A stretch of DNA of 64,000 nucleotides from NCBI RefSeq assembly GCF_000600975.2, contig NZ_KK088649.1:142749-206748 (forward strand), read 5' to 3'. Each line of letters starts with the position of its first letter. The first letter of the stretch is position 1. The notes under the pieces are model-generated. The model was given only the letters and a program-made list of their open reading frames with translations, was not told the origin of the DNA and ran no database searches. Positions 9,492 through 17,691 of this stretch are shown in pieces. Origin of the DNA: Limimaricola hongkongensis DSM 17492. Its GTDB lineage: Bacteria; Pseudomonadota; Alphaproteobacteria; Rhodobacterales; Rhodobacteraceae. Position numbers and translations under genes: made by a program.

Positions 9492-9820
9492 GCCGACTGG
9501 CCGCCGGGATCTGGGTCTCGGCCTACCTGACGCGGCTGCGGCTCGCCGACATCCCCGTCTTCGTCACCGCGAAGGGCGACGAGACGGCGGGGGCGGTGCT
9601 GGTCAAGCTCAACACGCTCGACGGGCAGGCGCGATGTTTCCAGCGCAGCCTCGACCTGATGACCGGCGCGCGGGTCTGGATCGTGCTGGCCGAGGGGGAC
9701 GAGGCCGAGGTCGACGCCACGATCGAGCGGCAGAAACGCTTCGACCCCGATCTGTGGGTGATCGAGGTCGAGGACCGGGCGGGCCGAACGCTGCTCGACG
9801 AGCCGGGGCTGGCGGACTGA
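9488..9820 (+). CDS. DUF1491 family protein
   Basis: A 110-residue protein starting at TTG 9488, which overlaps the era stop (TTGA). The sequence RLAAGIWVSAYLTRLRLADI, VLVKLNTLDGQA, WIVLAEGDEAEVDA and RQKRFDPDLWVIEVEDR matches DUF1491, a small alphaproteobacterial family of unknown function. In many relatives recO follows era and this gene; here the next genes are on the other strand, so the operon ends. No signal peptide or membrane segment is seen. The rare TTG start suggests modest, era-coupled translation. Confidence 0.88.
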   Translation: MSRLAAGIWVSAYLTRLRLADIPVFVTAKGDETAGAVLVKLNTLDGQARCFQRSLDLMTGARVWIVLAEGDEAEVDATIERQKRFDPDLWVIEVEDRAGRTLLDEPGLAD

Positions 9821-9839
9821 TCCGCCAGCGCGAGGGGGG

Positions 9840-9893
9840 TCAGGCCGACCGCCAGCGGAGCATTTTTCAGGCCGACCGCCAGCGGTCGAGGAT
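9840..9893. repeat. Tandem 27-bp duplication at the 3' end of the ornithine cyclodeaminase-like gene
   Basis: The 19-mer TCAGGCCGACCGCCAGCGG occurs exactly at 9840-9858 and 9867-9885, spaced as a 27-bp unit. The second copy is the last codons and TGA of the minus-strand gene. The first copy, just beyond it, encodes in the same frame a ghost of the same ending (LRWRSA then stop). It looks like a local tandem duplication of the gene's 3' end that left the extra stop outside the gene. Confidence 0.8.
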
Positions 9894-10766
9894 ATGCCGG
9901 GCCACCATCAGGTCGAGATGCGCGCCGCCGCCATTCTTGAACAGGGTGATCTCCTCGTCGCTTTCGCGCCGGAACGCCTCCGGCTCCGAAAACTCCGCCA
10001 CCACGTCCGCGCGCGAAATCGCCCCCGCCTCCAGCGGGATCTTCAGCTCGCCGATGTGGTCGAGCGTCGTCGCCCGGCTGTCCACGAAGATCCGCGCCCG
10101 CTGCAGGGCCCGGTCGTCGGCCTCGCGCATCTGCGGCGTGAACGCTCCGATCAGGTCGAGATGCGCGCCGGGTTTGAGCCAGTCGCCCCGCACCACAGGC
10201 GCCTTCGCCATGGTCGCGCAGGTGACGATGTCGGCGCGGCGCACGGCCTGCTCCAGATCCTCGGCGATCTCGATATCCGGGTGCTGCGCGCAAAGTCGTT
10301 CCGCGCCCCCGCGCGAGCGGTTCCAGACGGTGAAGCGCGCCTCGGGAAAGGCCGCGCCGTAAGCCTCGCGCAGCGAGGAGGCGACGTTGCCCGCCCCGAC
10401 GATCAGGATCTCGCGGCTGTCGGGGCGCGCCAGCTTCATCGCGCCGAGCAGGCTGTCGGCGGCGGTCTTCCACTTGGTCACGAGGTGGAAATCCACCACC
10501 GCTTCGAGCGTGCCGTCGGTGTCCGACAGCAGCGTCACCGCGCCATTGACGCTCGGCCCCTCATTGCCCGGAAAGATCGACGCGACCTTGACCGCGATGC
10601 CAAGCCCCTCGATCCAGGCGGAGCGGTTCAGCAGCGTGTCCTCGCCGCGATAGAGGAAGGTGTCGGTGACCTGCGCGGGCGGCAGGTCGTGCCCGGCCTC
10701 GATCGCGCGGGCCATGGAGATCCAGTCGAGCTTCGCCTCGGCCTCGAAGGGAACGATTTCGGTCAT
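9867..10766 (-). CDS. Ornithine cyclodeaminase/mu-crystallin family protein
   Basis: A 299-residue NAD(P)-dependent protein of the OCD/mu-crystallin family. It begins MTEIVPFEAEAKLDWISMAR and contains the substrate region KVASIFPGNE (conserved Lys), VVDFHLVTKWKTAADS, and the Rossmann motif ILIVGAGNVASSLREAYG near residue 125. Members act as ornithine cyclodeaminases, ketimine or delta1-pyrroline-2-carboxylate reductases, or alanine dehydrogenases; the sequence does not decide among these. The start overlaps the stop of the upstream HAD gene by four bases, placing it last in a minus-strand chain of translationally coupled genes. A 27-bp duplication lies at its 3' end. Confidence 0.88.
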   Translation of the reverse strand: MTEIVPFEAEAKLDWISMARAIEAGHDLPPAQVTDTFLYRGEDTLLNRSAWIEGLGIAVKVASIFPGNEGPSVNGAVTLLSDTDGTLEAVVDFHLVTKWKTAADSLLGAMKLARPDSREILIVGAGNVASSLREAYGAAFPEARFTVWNRSRGGAERLCAQHPDIEIAEDLEQAVRRADIVTCATMAKAPVVRGDWLKPGAHLDLIGAFTPQMREADDRALQRARIFVDSRATTLDHIGELKIPLEAGAISRADVVAEFSEPEAFRRESDEEITLFKNGGGAHLDLMVARHILDRWRSA

Positions 10767-11383
10767 GCGGCGTCCTTGTCGGTGAGCAGCCCCTCGGCGA
10801 CCAGCCTGTCGGCCAGCCCGTCGGGGCCCGTGAAATGATGCGTCCGCCAGCCGCGCGCATGGGCGGCGGCGATGTTGTCGGCGCGGTCGTCGGTGAACAA
10901 GAGCCGCCCCGGCGCCACGCCGGTCTCGCGCTCCAATGCGTCGTAGATCGGTGCATCGGGTTTCGCCATGCGCAGGTGGCCCGAAACGAACAGCGCATCG
11001 AACTCGGCGAGGACCGGGTAACGGGCGCGCGCGATCTCGAAGGTCTCCACCCCGAAATTCGACAGCGCGAAGACCGGCACCCCGCGCGCCTTGAGCGCCC
11101 GCAAGAGCCGCCCCGAGCGCGGGATCTCCGGGCTTGCCATCTCGATCCAGCGGTCGTGCCAGAGCATGATCTCGGCGCCCCAGCCGGGATGCGCCGCGGC
11201 CAGGGCCGAAACCTGCGCGTGAAAATCCTCGCCTAGGTCGACGCGTTCGTTCATGCCGTGCAGGTCGACGCTCGCGAACAGCGCGGCGCGGCGCTCCGGT
11301 CCGATCTCGGCGTCGTAGAGCCGCTCCGGGTTCCACTCGATCAGCACGTTGCCGATGTCGAAGACCACCGCCTCGATGGTCAT
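10763..11383 (-). CDS. HAD family hydrolase (YihX-like)
   Basis: A 206-residue HAD-IA protein. Motif I is VFDIGNVLIEW, with the nucleophile Asp but Gly where most HADs have the second Asp; this FDxGNV form is typical of YihX-like sugar-phosphate phosphatases. Motif II is FALSNFG near residue 108, the Lys is in RMAKPD and motif IV is LFTDDRADN. The likely reaction is hydrolysis of a small phosphorylated metabolite, possibly glucose 1-phosphate, but the substrate is uncertain. Four-base overlaps on both sides tie it to the OCD-like and UPF0178 genes. Confidence 0.87.
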   Translation of the reverse strand: MTIEAVVFDIGNVLIEWNPERLYDAEIGPERRAALFASVDLHGMNERVDLGEDFHAQVSALAAAHPGWGAEIMLWHDRWIEMASPEIPRSGRLLRALKARGVPVFALSNFGVETFEIARARYPVLAEFDALFVSGHLRMAKPDAPIYDALERETGVAPGRLLFTDDRADNIAAAHARGWRTHHFTGPDGLADRLVAEGLLTDKDAA

Positions 11384-11838
11384 GAGCCCGCCCCTTCGGT
11401 CCTCGCCTTGCGCAGCGCCCGCTCCAGCGCGTCGAGAAAGCGCGAGCGGTCGGACTTGGTAAAGCCCTTGCCGCCGCCCTGCCGGAACGGGTCGGCGGCG
11501 CGGATGTCGGCCATCAGGTCGCGGGTCGCCAGCACGTTGCCGATATTGGCCCGCGTCAGAGGCTCGCCGTTGTGGCGCAGCACCTGCGCCCCCGCCTCCA
11601 CGCATTTCGCCGCAAGCGGGATGTCGTTTGTGATCACCACGTCGCCCGGCTTGGCGCGATCCGCGATCCACATGTCGGCCACGTCCGGCCCTTCGGGGAC
11701 GATCACCGTCTCGACATAGGGGTTCTGCGACGGGCGCAGCCCGCCATTCGACACGATCGCCACCTTCACCTTGTGGCGCGTGCCGACCGTTTCGCATTCG
11801 GCCTTCACCGGGCAGGCATCGGCGTCGACATAGATCAT
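11380..11838 (-). CDS. UPF0178 (YaiI/YqxD, DUF188) family protein
   Basis: A 152-residue protein starting [14 protein letters not shown]. The PIN-like acidic motif DADACPVK, VSNGG near residue 30, DVVITNDIPLA near 66 and the C-terminal RSRFLDALERAL are family hallmarks. The fold resembles PIN nucleases and the conserved aspartates could bind metal, but no substrate is established. It is about the usual length. The ATGA overlap with the upstream fghA gene and the overlap with the downstream HAD gene show a tight operon. Confidence 0.9.
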   Translation of the reverse strand: MIYVDADACPVKAECETVGTRHKVKVAIVSNGGLRPSQNPYVETVIVPEGPDVADMWIADRAKPGDVVITNDIPLAAKCVEAGAQVLRHNGEPLTRANIGNVLATRDLMADIRAADPFRQGGGKGFTKSDRSRFLDALERALRKARTEGAGS

Positions 11839-12662
11839 GACCAGAGCGCCTGCGCGTGGAAATCGACGTGATCCTCCATGAAGGAGGACACGAAGAAATA
11901 GCTGTGGTCATAGCCCTTTTGCAGCCGCAGCGTGCCGGGCTGGCGCCGTTCGGCCATGGCGCGGGCAAAGGCTTCGGTGCCGAGCTTGTCGCCGAACTGG
12001 TCGGCGGTGCCGGTGTCGATCAGAAGCGGGCCGTCGAAGCCGGTCTTGGTCATCAGGAGCGTCGCGTCATGGCGCGCCCACGCGGCCTCGTCCTCGCCGA
12101 GATAGGCGGTGAACTGGCGGCGGCCCCATTCGCTCTGGGTCGGGTGGCAGATCGGGGCAAAGGCGGAGACCGAGCGATACCGCCCCGGCAGCCGCATCGC
12201 CATGGTCAGCGCGCCATGCCCGCCCATGGAATGGCCGGTGATCGACTGGCGCGCCTCGTCGATGGCGAACTGCCCTTCGAGCAGCGCGGGCAGCTCCTCG
12301 GCCACGTAATCCCACATCTGGTAGTGCCCCCACGGGTCCTTGGTGGCGTTGAGATAGAACCCCGCCCCCTGCCCCATGTCGAAGCTTTCGTCATCGGCCA
12401 CGCCCTCGCCCCGCGGCGAGGTGTCGGGGAACACCAGCGCGATGCCCTGCTCGGCGGCCCAGCGCTGCGCGCCCGCCTTGGTCATCGCGTTCTCGTGGGT
12501 GCAGGTGAGGCCCGACAGCACCCACAGCACCGGCACCGGGCCCTCCTGCGCCTCCATCGGCAAAAACAGGCCAAAGGTCATCTCGGTGCCGGTCGCTTCG
12601 CTGGCATGGGAAAAGACCCCCTGCACGCCGCCGAAACAGGTGTTCTCGCTGATCGTCTTCAT
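11835..12662 (-). CDS. fghA: S-formylglutathione hydrolase
   Basis: A 275-residue esterase-D-like alpha/beta hydrolase. Key segments are [20 protein letters not shown] (oxyanion region), the nucleophile elbow [10 protein letters not shown] near residue 147, DTGTADQF for the acid, and a C-terminal [10 protein letters not shown] with the catalytic His. It hydrolyses S-formylglutathione to formate and glutathione, the second step of glutathione-dependent formaldehyde oxidation. The first-step dehydrogenase lies about 4 kb away at 16455-17585 on the same strand. It overlaps the nitroreductase stop by four bases. Confidence 0.94.
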   Translation of the reverse strand: MKTISENTCFGGVQGVFSHASEATGTEMTFGLFLPMEAQEGPVPVLWVLSGLTCTHENAMTKAGAQRWAAEQGIALVFPDTSPRGEGVADDESFDMGQGAGFYLNATKDPWGHYQMWDYVAEELPALLEGQFAIDEARQSITGHSMGGHGALTMAMRLPGRYRSVSAFAPICHPTQSEWGRRQFTAYLGEDEAAWARHDATLLMTKTGFDGPLLIDTGTADQFGDKLGTEAFARAMAERRQPGTLRLQKGYDHSYFFVSSFMEDHVDFHAQALWS

Positions 12663-13366
12663 GTGGTCTCCGTCTGCGCCCCGATCACCGTGAGGATTTC
12701 GTCGAGCGGTTTCTTGATCTTCGCCGCCGCAGGGACGGTCGCGTCCCAGGCGGGGTGGCCCACCGCAAGGATCATCACCGGTTTCTCGGCCACCGGGCGG
12801 TCGCAAAGATCGTTGAGGAACTTCATCGGGCTCGGCGTGTGGGTCAGCGCCGACAGCCCCGACAGGTGCAGCGCCCCGATCAGGAAACCGGTGGCGAGGC
12901 CGACGCTTTCGGGTACGTAGTAATGCTTGTAGCGTGACCCGTCTTCGCGCACGCCCCAGCGCTGCGCGAAGACCACGATCAGCCACGGCGCGATGTCGAG
13001 ATGCGGCTTGGAGGCGCCGGTGCCGATCGGCTCCAGCGCGGCGATCCATTCATCCGGCGCGCCGCCATCGTAGAAGGCGCGCTCCTCCTCCTCGGCGGCG
13101 GCGCGGATCTTCGCCTTCATGGCCGGGTCCGAGATCGCCACGAAATGCCATGGCTGCTGGTTGGCGCCCGACGGCGCCCGGCCGGCGGTGGCGATGGCGG
13201 TTTCGATCACCGCGCGCGGCACCGGCCGGTCGGAAAAATCGCGCACCGAATGGCGCGTCACCATGGCGTCGAAATGCGCCCGCGCGGCCGTCTGCATCGC
13301 CGCGTCGTCCATCTCGGGCCTGCGGGGCAGCGGTGCGGGCCTGTATGCCTTGGTCTCGTTCGTCAT
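12659..13366 (-). CDS. Nitroreductase family protein
   Basis: A 235-residue FMN-dependent reductase. The N-terminal motif [14 protein letters not shown] near residue 37 binds the FMN phosphate, followed by [36 protein letters not shown] and [11 protein letters not shown] support the fold, and [17 protein letters not shown] is the usual closing glycine-rich region. Members reduce nitro or enone groups with NAD(P)H; the substrate is unknown. The start at ATG 13366 is chosen because homology begins there. It is first or second in the minus-strand chain leading to fghA. Confidence 0.9.
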   Translation of the reverse strand: MTNETKAYRPAPLPRRPEMDDAAMQTAARAHFDAMVTRHSVRDFSDRPVPRAVIETAIATAGRAPSGANQQPWHFVAISDPAMKAKIRAAAEEEERAFYDGGAPDEWIAALEPIGTGASKPHLDIAPWLIVVFAQRWGVREDGSRYKHYYVPESVGLATGFLIGALHLSGLSALTHTPSPMKFLNDLCDRPVAEKPVMILAVGHPAWDATVPAAAKIKKPLDEILTVIGAQTETT

Positions 13367-13425
13367 CGCGCCCTCCCCTTGCGAAGCGGCAGTCTCGCCA
13401 AAGCCTGCGCCGGGCGCAACCCGCC

Positions 13426-14404
13426 TCAGCCGCCGCCGATCAGCACCCCGGCGGCAAAGACCAGCGCGCCGCCCAGCACCACCTGAAACGCGGCGCGAAA
13501 GAACGGCGTGTCCATGTAGCGGCTCTGGATCCACGCGATGGCCCACAGCTCGACGAAGACGATGACGATGGCGGTGATGGTCGCGGTCCAGAAATGCGGG
13601 ATGAGATAGGGCAGCGCGGGCCAGGCCCCCCCCCACCGTGGTCATGATGCCCGTGGCCAGCCCGCGTTTCACCGGCGAGCCGCGCCCCGACAGCTGCCCA
13701 TCATCCGAAGCCGCCTCGGTAAAGCCCATGGAGATGCCCGCCCCGACGCTCGCGGCCAGCCCGACGAGAAACGTGGTGTGCGTGTCCTGCGTGGCAAAGG
13801 CGGTGGCGAAGATCGGCGCCAGCGTCGAGACCGAGCCGTCCATCAGCCCCGCGAGGCCGGGTTGCACATAGGTCAGCACGAACTGCCGCCGCGCGGCGTG
13901 ATCCTCGTCGGCGCGGGCGCCGTCGGTCAGGTGCTCCTCCTCCAATGCCCGCGCGGTGTCTTGGTGCCCGGCCTCGGCGGCGGCGAGATCGCCCAGCAGG
14001 GTCCGGGTCGCCGCATCGCGGGCGCGGGCGGCGGCGCGGGCATAGAAGGCCCCCGCCTCGTGCTCCATCTGCGCGGCCTGCGCGCGGATCGTCTCGAGAC
14101 CGAGATTCTCCATCAACCAGACCGGGCGGCGGGCATGGAACCCCGCCACGTGCTCGCGCCGCAAGAGCGGGATCACCTCGCCGAAGCGGTCGCGGTGCAG
14201 CGCGATCAGCTGGCGGCGATGCCCGTCCTCCTCGGCGGCCATGCCGTCGAACACCGCGGCCGAGGCGGGGTAGCCCTCGCGCAGCCGCGCGGCATAAAGC
14301 CGGTAGATCCGGGCGTCGTCCTCCTCCGAGGAGATGGCGAGCGCGAGGATCTCCTGCTCGCTGAGATCGTTGAACCTGCGACGGGAGGAAAAACCGGGAA
14401 TCAT
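13426..14404 (-). pseudogene. mbfA: MbfA-type ferritin-like/VIT1 iron exporter, frameshifted
   Basis: The gene begins at ATG 14404 ([20 protein letters not shown]). Residues 1-150 form a ferritin-like domain with metal motifs [25 protein letters not shown] and AEAGHQD; the rest is a CCC1/VIT1 membrane domain ([38 protein letters not shown]). MbfA proteins export iron and protect against iron and peroxide. At 13626-13634 a run of nine C bases (G on the coding strand) breaks the frame near residue 257. With eight, the frame reads [18 protein letters not shown] and ends at TGA 13426-13428 as a 325-residue protein. The extra base may be a sequencing error. Confidence 0.85.
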
Positions 14405-14417
14405 GGCGGCGGCCTTC

Positions 14418-14434
14418 TTTAGAATGATTCCAAT
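14418..14434 (-). promoter_or_regulatory. Irr/ICE-like iron-control box upstream of mbfA
   Basis: TTTAGAA-TGA-TTCCAAT is an imperfect inverted repeat close to the rhizobial iron-control element (TTTAGAA spaced from TTCTAAA), with five of seven matching positions in the second half. It ends 14 bases before the mbfA start. MbfA genes in alphaproteobacteria are classic Irr targets, repressed when iron is low. The left half is exact; overall this is a strong but unproven site. Confidence 0.6.
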
Positions 14435-14530
14435 CTATCGGTTCCCACCCGTCCCGCAACCCTTCGCCGGGTCATGGCTGGCCGCCGCCGGGCCGGGCGG
14501 CTATCGTGGCGCCGTTCCACAGGAGACAAG

Positions 14531-15148
14531 ATGACAGCCGAGCCGCAGGAGATCCGCAAGGGTCGCAAATACGACCAGGTGCTGCACGGGGCCCGCGAGG
14601 TGTTTCTCGGAGAAGGTTTCGAAGGTGCCAGCGTCGATGACATCGCCCGTGCGGCGGGCGTGTCGAAGGCCACGCTTTACAGCTATTTTCCCGACAAGCG
14701 CCTGCTGTTTCTCGAAGTGGCGCGCAGCGAATGCCGGCGTCACGCCGACAGCGCCATGGCCGAGATTCGCACCTCCGGCCCGCCCGCCGAGGTGCTGGGC
14801 CGCACCGCGCGGCGCAAGATCGCCTTTTATACCTCGGATTTCGGGCTGCGGATGTTCCGGGTCTTCGTCGCCGAAAGCGCGCGGTTTCCCGATATCGGCC
14901 GCGCCTTCTACAAAAGCGGCCCCGAGATGGGCCGCGCCCACCTGATGGACTATCTGCGCCAGGCGGTGGAGCGCGGCGAGCTGGAGATCGCCGATCTCGC
15001 GCTGGCTGCCGACCAGTTCCACGAGCTGTGCCGCGCCGACCTGTTCTATCGCGCGATCTTCAACGTCACGCAGGAGTTCACGCCCGAGGAATGCGACCGC
15101 GTGGCCGATGGCGCGGTCGCCACCTTCCTCGCCCGCTACGGCACCTAG
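14531..15148 (+). CDS. TetR/AcrR family transcriptional regulator
   Basis: A 205-residue regulator starting at ATG 14531 behind an AGGAG site. The HTH is GASVDDIARAAGVSKATLYS (about residues 35-54), ending YFPDKRLLF. The C-terminal ligand domain (about 75-200; FRVFVAESARFPDIGRAFY) resembles the AefR-like TetR_C group. It is divergent from the mbfA gene, with 126 bases between starts, so it might control that gene or itself, although the only visible box there looks Irr-like. The ligand is unknown. The stop overlaps the convergent NYN gene by four bases. Confidence 0.9.
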   Translation: MTAEPQEIRKGRKYDQVLHGAREVFLGEGFEGASVDDIARAAGVSKATLYSYFPDKRLLFLEVARSECRRHADSAMAEIRTSGPPAEVLGRTARRKIAFYTSDFGLRMFRVFVAESARFPDIGRAFYKSGPEMGRAHLMDYLRQAVERGELEIADLALAADQFHELCRADLFYRAIFNVTQEFTPEECDRVADGAVATFLARYGT

Positions 15149-15873
15149 TCCTTGCGCCGCACCTGAAGCTGGTTGCCCTGCTTGCGGGTTTCGAAGCGCT
15201 TGAGATCGAGCACCAGGTCCGACAGCTTGCGCTTGCCGTAGCTGCGCACGTCGAAATCGGGGTTGTCGGCGGTGATGTACTGGCCGATCGGCCCGAGCGG
15301 GTACCATTCGTCGTCGTCCTGCTCGATCTTGTCCATCGCGCGCAGGATCAGCGGCACCGCCTCGAGAGGCGGCTTCTTGCCGGCGGGGGCGGGCGCTTCG
15401 CCCATGGGCTCGCCGGTCTTTTGCGGCGCGGGTTCGTCGATCAGGTTCTCGATCAGCACGAAGCGGTTGCAGACCTTGCGCAGGCTCTCGGGCGCCTTGG
15501 CCTCGCCGATGCCGATCACGTCGAGCCCCTGCTCGCGGATGCGGTTGGCCAGCGCGGTGAAATCCGAATCCGACGACACCAGCACGAAGCCGTCGAACCG
15601 GCCCGTGTGCAGGATGTCCATCGCGTCGATCACGAGACCGATGTCGGAGGCGTTCTTGCCCTTGGTGTTGGCCGTTTCCTGATGCGCCACGAGGCCGAGC
15701 GCGCGCACGTTGTCGGCCCAGCCCTTGAGCCGGTCGGCCGACCAGTCGCCATAGACCCGGCGCAGCGCCGGTTCTCCGAAGGAGGTGATCTCCTTGAGGA
15801 TCGGCTTGGCAAAGCGCGCCGGGATGTTGTCGGCATCGATCAGCACGGCGTAGAGCGGACGGGTCTCGGGCAT
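15145..15873 (-). CDS. NYN domain protein with C-terminal OST-HTH-like region
   Basis: A 242-residue LabA/DUF88-type protein. The PIN-like NYN nuclease domain spans about 1-155, with acidic residues in VLIDADNIPARF, DIGLVIDAMDIL and VLVSSDSDFTALANRIRE. A linker rich in Pro and Ala (about 150-170) leads to an OST-HTH/LOTUS-like RNA-binding region (PLGPIGQYITADNPDFDVRS and RKLSDLVLDL). This points to an RNA-processing or RNA-turnover role, inferred from the fold. Convergent overlap with the TetR stop (four bases) is the only link to that neighbour. Confidence 0.87.
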   Translation of the reverse strand: MPETRPLYAVLIDADNIPARFAKPILKEITSFGEPALRRVYGDWSADRLKGWADNVRALGLVAHQETANTKGKNASDIGLVIDAMDILHTGRFDGFVLVSSDSDFTALANRIREQGLDVIGIGEAKAPESLRKVCNRFVLIENLIDEPAPQKTGEPMGEAPAPAGKKPPLEAVPLILRAMDKIEQDDDEWYPLGPIGQYITADNPDFDVRSYGKRKLSDLVLDLKRFETRKQGNQLQVRRKD

Positions 15874-15952
15874 CTCGGGCCTCCATCATTGGCTGCATCG
15901 GCCATCGCCCCCCGACAGCCCCGCGTCAAGCCGAAGCCGCCCGAAGGATATG

Positions 15953-15974
15953 AACGAAACATGAACATTTCGTT
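15953..15974. repeat. Perfect inverted repeat in the NYN/DUF1428 intergenic region
   Basis: AACGAAA and TTTCGTT flank an eight-base spacer in an AT-rich island between two divergent genes, 72 bases before the DUF1428 start. The arms are exact. It could be an operator for a dimeric regulator; no regulator can be named. Confidence 0.5.
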
Positions 15975-16045
15975 TGCGGGACTCGGGCGACCGGGCGTAG
16001 CATGGCGGCACGGTCCTGTTCGGACCGGCAAGGAGGAGCGGACCC

Positions 16046-16402
16046 ATGAGCTTCATCGACGGATTCGTCATCGCGGTGCCAAACGCCCGCAAGGATGACT
16101 ACATCGCGTTCTCGCGCGCGTGCTGGCCCCTTTTTCAGGAGTTCGGCGCGGTTTCGATGCGCGAATGCTGGGGCGTGGACGTGCCCGATGGCGAGATCAC
16201 CTCGTTCCCGATGGCGGTCAGGAAATCGCCGGAGGAAACGGTGGTCTTTTCGTGGATCGAATGGCCCGACAAATCGGCGCGCGATGCCTGCATGGCCAGC
16301 ATGGAGAGCGACCCGCGCTGGGAGGCGTTCGGCCCCGACAAGGTGCCGTTCGACGGCAAGCGGATGATCTTCGGCGGTTTCGAGCCGGTCTTCGCGGCTT
16401 GA
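16046..16402 (+). CDS. DUF1428 (YbaA-like) family protein
   Basis: A 118-residue protein starting MSFIDGFVIAVPNARKDDY at ATG 16046, after an AAGGAGGAG ribosome site. The pattern WPLFQEFGAVSMRECWGVDV, GEITSFPMAVRKSPEETVVF, RMIFGGFEPV matches DUF1428, small dimeric alpha-beta proteins related to the stress-responsive barrel fold. The biochemical role is unknown. It has its own strong ribosome site and an upstream inverted repeat, so it may be a separately regulated single-gene unit. Confidence 0.9.
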   Translation: MSFIDGFVIAVPNARKDDYIAFSRACWPLFQEFGAVSMRECWGVDVPDGEITSFPMAVRKSPEETVVFSWIEWPDKSARDACMASMESDPRWEAFGPDKVPFDGKRMIFGGFEPVFAA

Positions 16403-16454
16403 AACATCCCGGTGGCCGGTCGGAACCGGCCACCGGGCAGGGATCGCAAAGGGA

Positions 16455-17585
16455 TCAGAACTCCACGACCGAACGGATGCTTTCGCCCGCATGCATCAGG
16501 TCGAAGCCCTTGTTGATCTCGTCGAGCTTGAGCTTGTGGGTGATCATCGGGTCGATCTCGATCTTCCCCTCCATGTACCAGTCCACGATCTTGGGCACAT
16601 CCGTGCGCCCGCGCGCGCCGCCGAAGGCGGTGCCCTTCCACGTTCGCCCGGTGACGAGCTGGAACGGCCGGGTCGCGATCTCGGCCCCGGCCGGCGCCAC
16701 GCCGATCACCACCGACACGCCCCAGCCGCGATGCGCGCTCTCCAGCGCCTGCCGCATCACCGTGACGTTGCCGGTGCAGTCGAAGGTGTAATCCGCCCCG
16801 CCGATCAGGTCGCCGCGCCGCTTGGTCATGTTGACCAGGTGGGCCACGATGTCGCCGTCGATCTCCTTGGGGTTGACGAAATGGGTCATGCCGAAGCGTT
16901 CACCCCATTCCTTCTTGTCGTCGTTGAGATCGACGCCGATGATCATGTCCGCGCCCGCCAGCCGCAGCCCCTGGATCACGTTGAGCCCGATGCCGCCCAA
17001 GCCGAACACCACCGCCGTCGATCCCACCTCGACCTGCGCGGTGTTGATGACGGCGCCGACGCCGGTGGTGACGCCGCAGCCGATATAGCAGATCTTGTCG
17101 AAGGGGGCGTCCTCGCGCACCTTGGCCAGCGCGATCTCGGGCAGCACGGTGTGATTGGCGAAGGTCGAGCAGCCCATGTAGTGCAGGATCGGATCGCCAT
17201 CGAGCGTCGAGAAGCGCGACGAGCCGTCGGGCATCAGACCCTGCCCCTGCGTGGCCCGGATCGAGGTGCACAGGTTGGTCTTCTGGCTCAGGCAGGACGG
17301 GCATTGCCGGCATTCGGGCGTGTAGAGCGGGATCACGTGATCGCCCTTCTTGAGCGAGGTCACGCCCTCGCCCACCTCGACCACGACGCCCGCGCCCTCA
17401 TGGCCGAGAATGGCCGGGAACAGCCCTTCGGGGTCGGCCCCCGACAGGGTGAATTCGTCGGTGTGACAGATACCGGTGGCCTTGATCTCGACCATGACCT
17501 CACCGGCTTTGGGGCCGTCGAGATTGACGTCCATGATTTCGAGCGGCTTGCCCGCCTGAACGGCGACGGCGGCACGTGTGCGCAT
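16455..17585 (-). CDS. adhC: S-(hydroxymethyl)glutathione dehydrogenase (class III ADH)
   Basis: A 376-residue zinc alcohol dehydrogenase of class III. Catalytic zinc ligands are in GICHTDEFTLSGADPEG (Cys44 region), GHEGAG (His) and a Cys in CGVTTG near 170. Structural zinc cysteines are in PECRQCPSCLSQKTNLC. The cofactor motif VFGLGGIGLNVIQG lies near 195. It oxidises the spontaneous formaldehyde-glutathione adduct to S-formylglutathione with NAD; the hydrolase for the next step is at 11835-12662. It begins at ATG 17585 behind a GGAGG site and ends SIRSVVEF, typical of the family. Confidence 0.95.
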   Translation of the reverse strand: MRTRAAVAVQAGKPLEIMDVNLDGPKAGEVMVEIKATGICHTDEFTLSGADPEGLFPAILGHEGAGVVVEVGEGVTSLKKGDHVIPLYTPECRQCPSCLSQKTNLCTSIRATQGQGLMPDGSSRFSTLDGDPILHYMGCSTFANHTVLPEIALAKVREDAPFDKICYIGCGVTTGVGAVINTAQVEVGSTAVVFGLGGIGLNVIQGLRLAGADMIIGVDLNDDKKEWGERFGMTHFVNPKEIDGDIVAHLVNMTKRRGDLIGGADYTFDCTGNVTVMRQALESAHRGWGVSVVIGVAPAGAEIATRPFQLVTGRTWKGTAFGGARGRTDVPKIVDWYMEGKIEIDPMITHKLKLDEINKGFDLMHAGESIRSVVEF

Positions 17586-17691
17586 GGGATGACCTCCGTG
17601 ATGGGCGCGCGCCGGGGGCTGGCGCGCATTGGCGGGCAGGGTCGCGGAAAGCGCGGGCGAGATCAATGGCCCGGGCCGCTCACATGGGTGT

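Noticed and set aside
15951-15974. TGAAC-N15-CGTT before DUF1428 as an EcfG promoter
   Set aside because: The first base of the -35 and the spacing are both wrong; the palindrome explains the sequence better.
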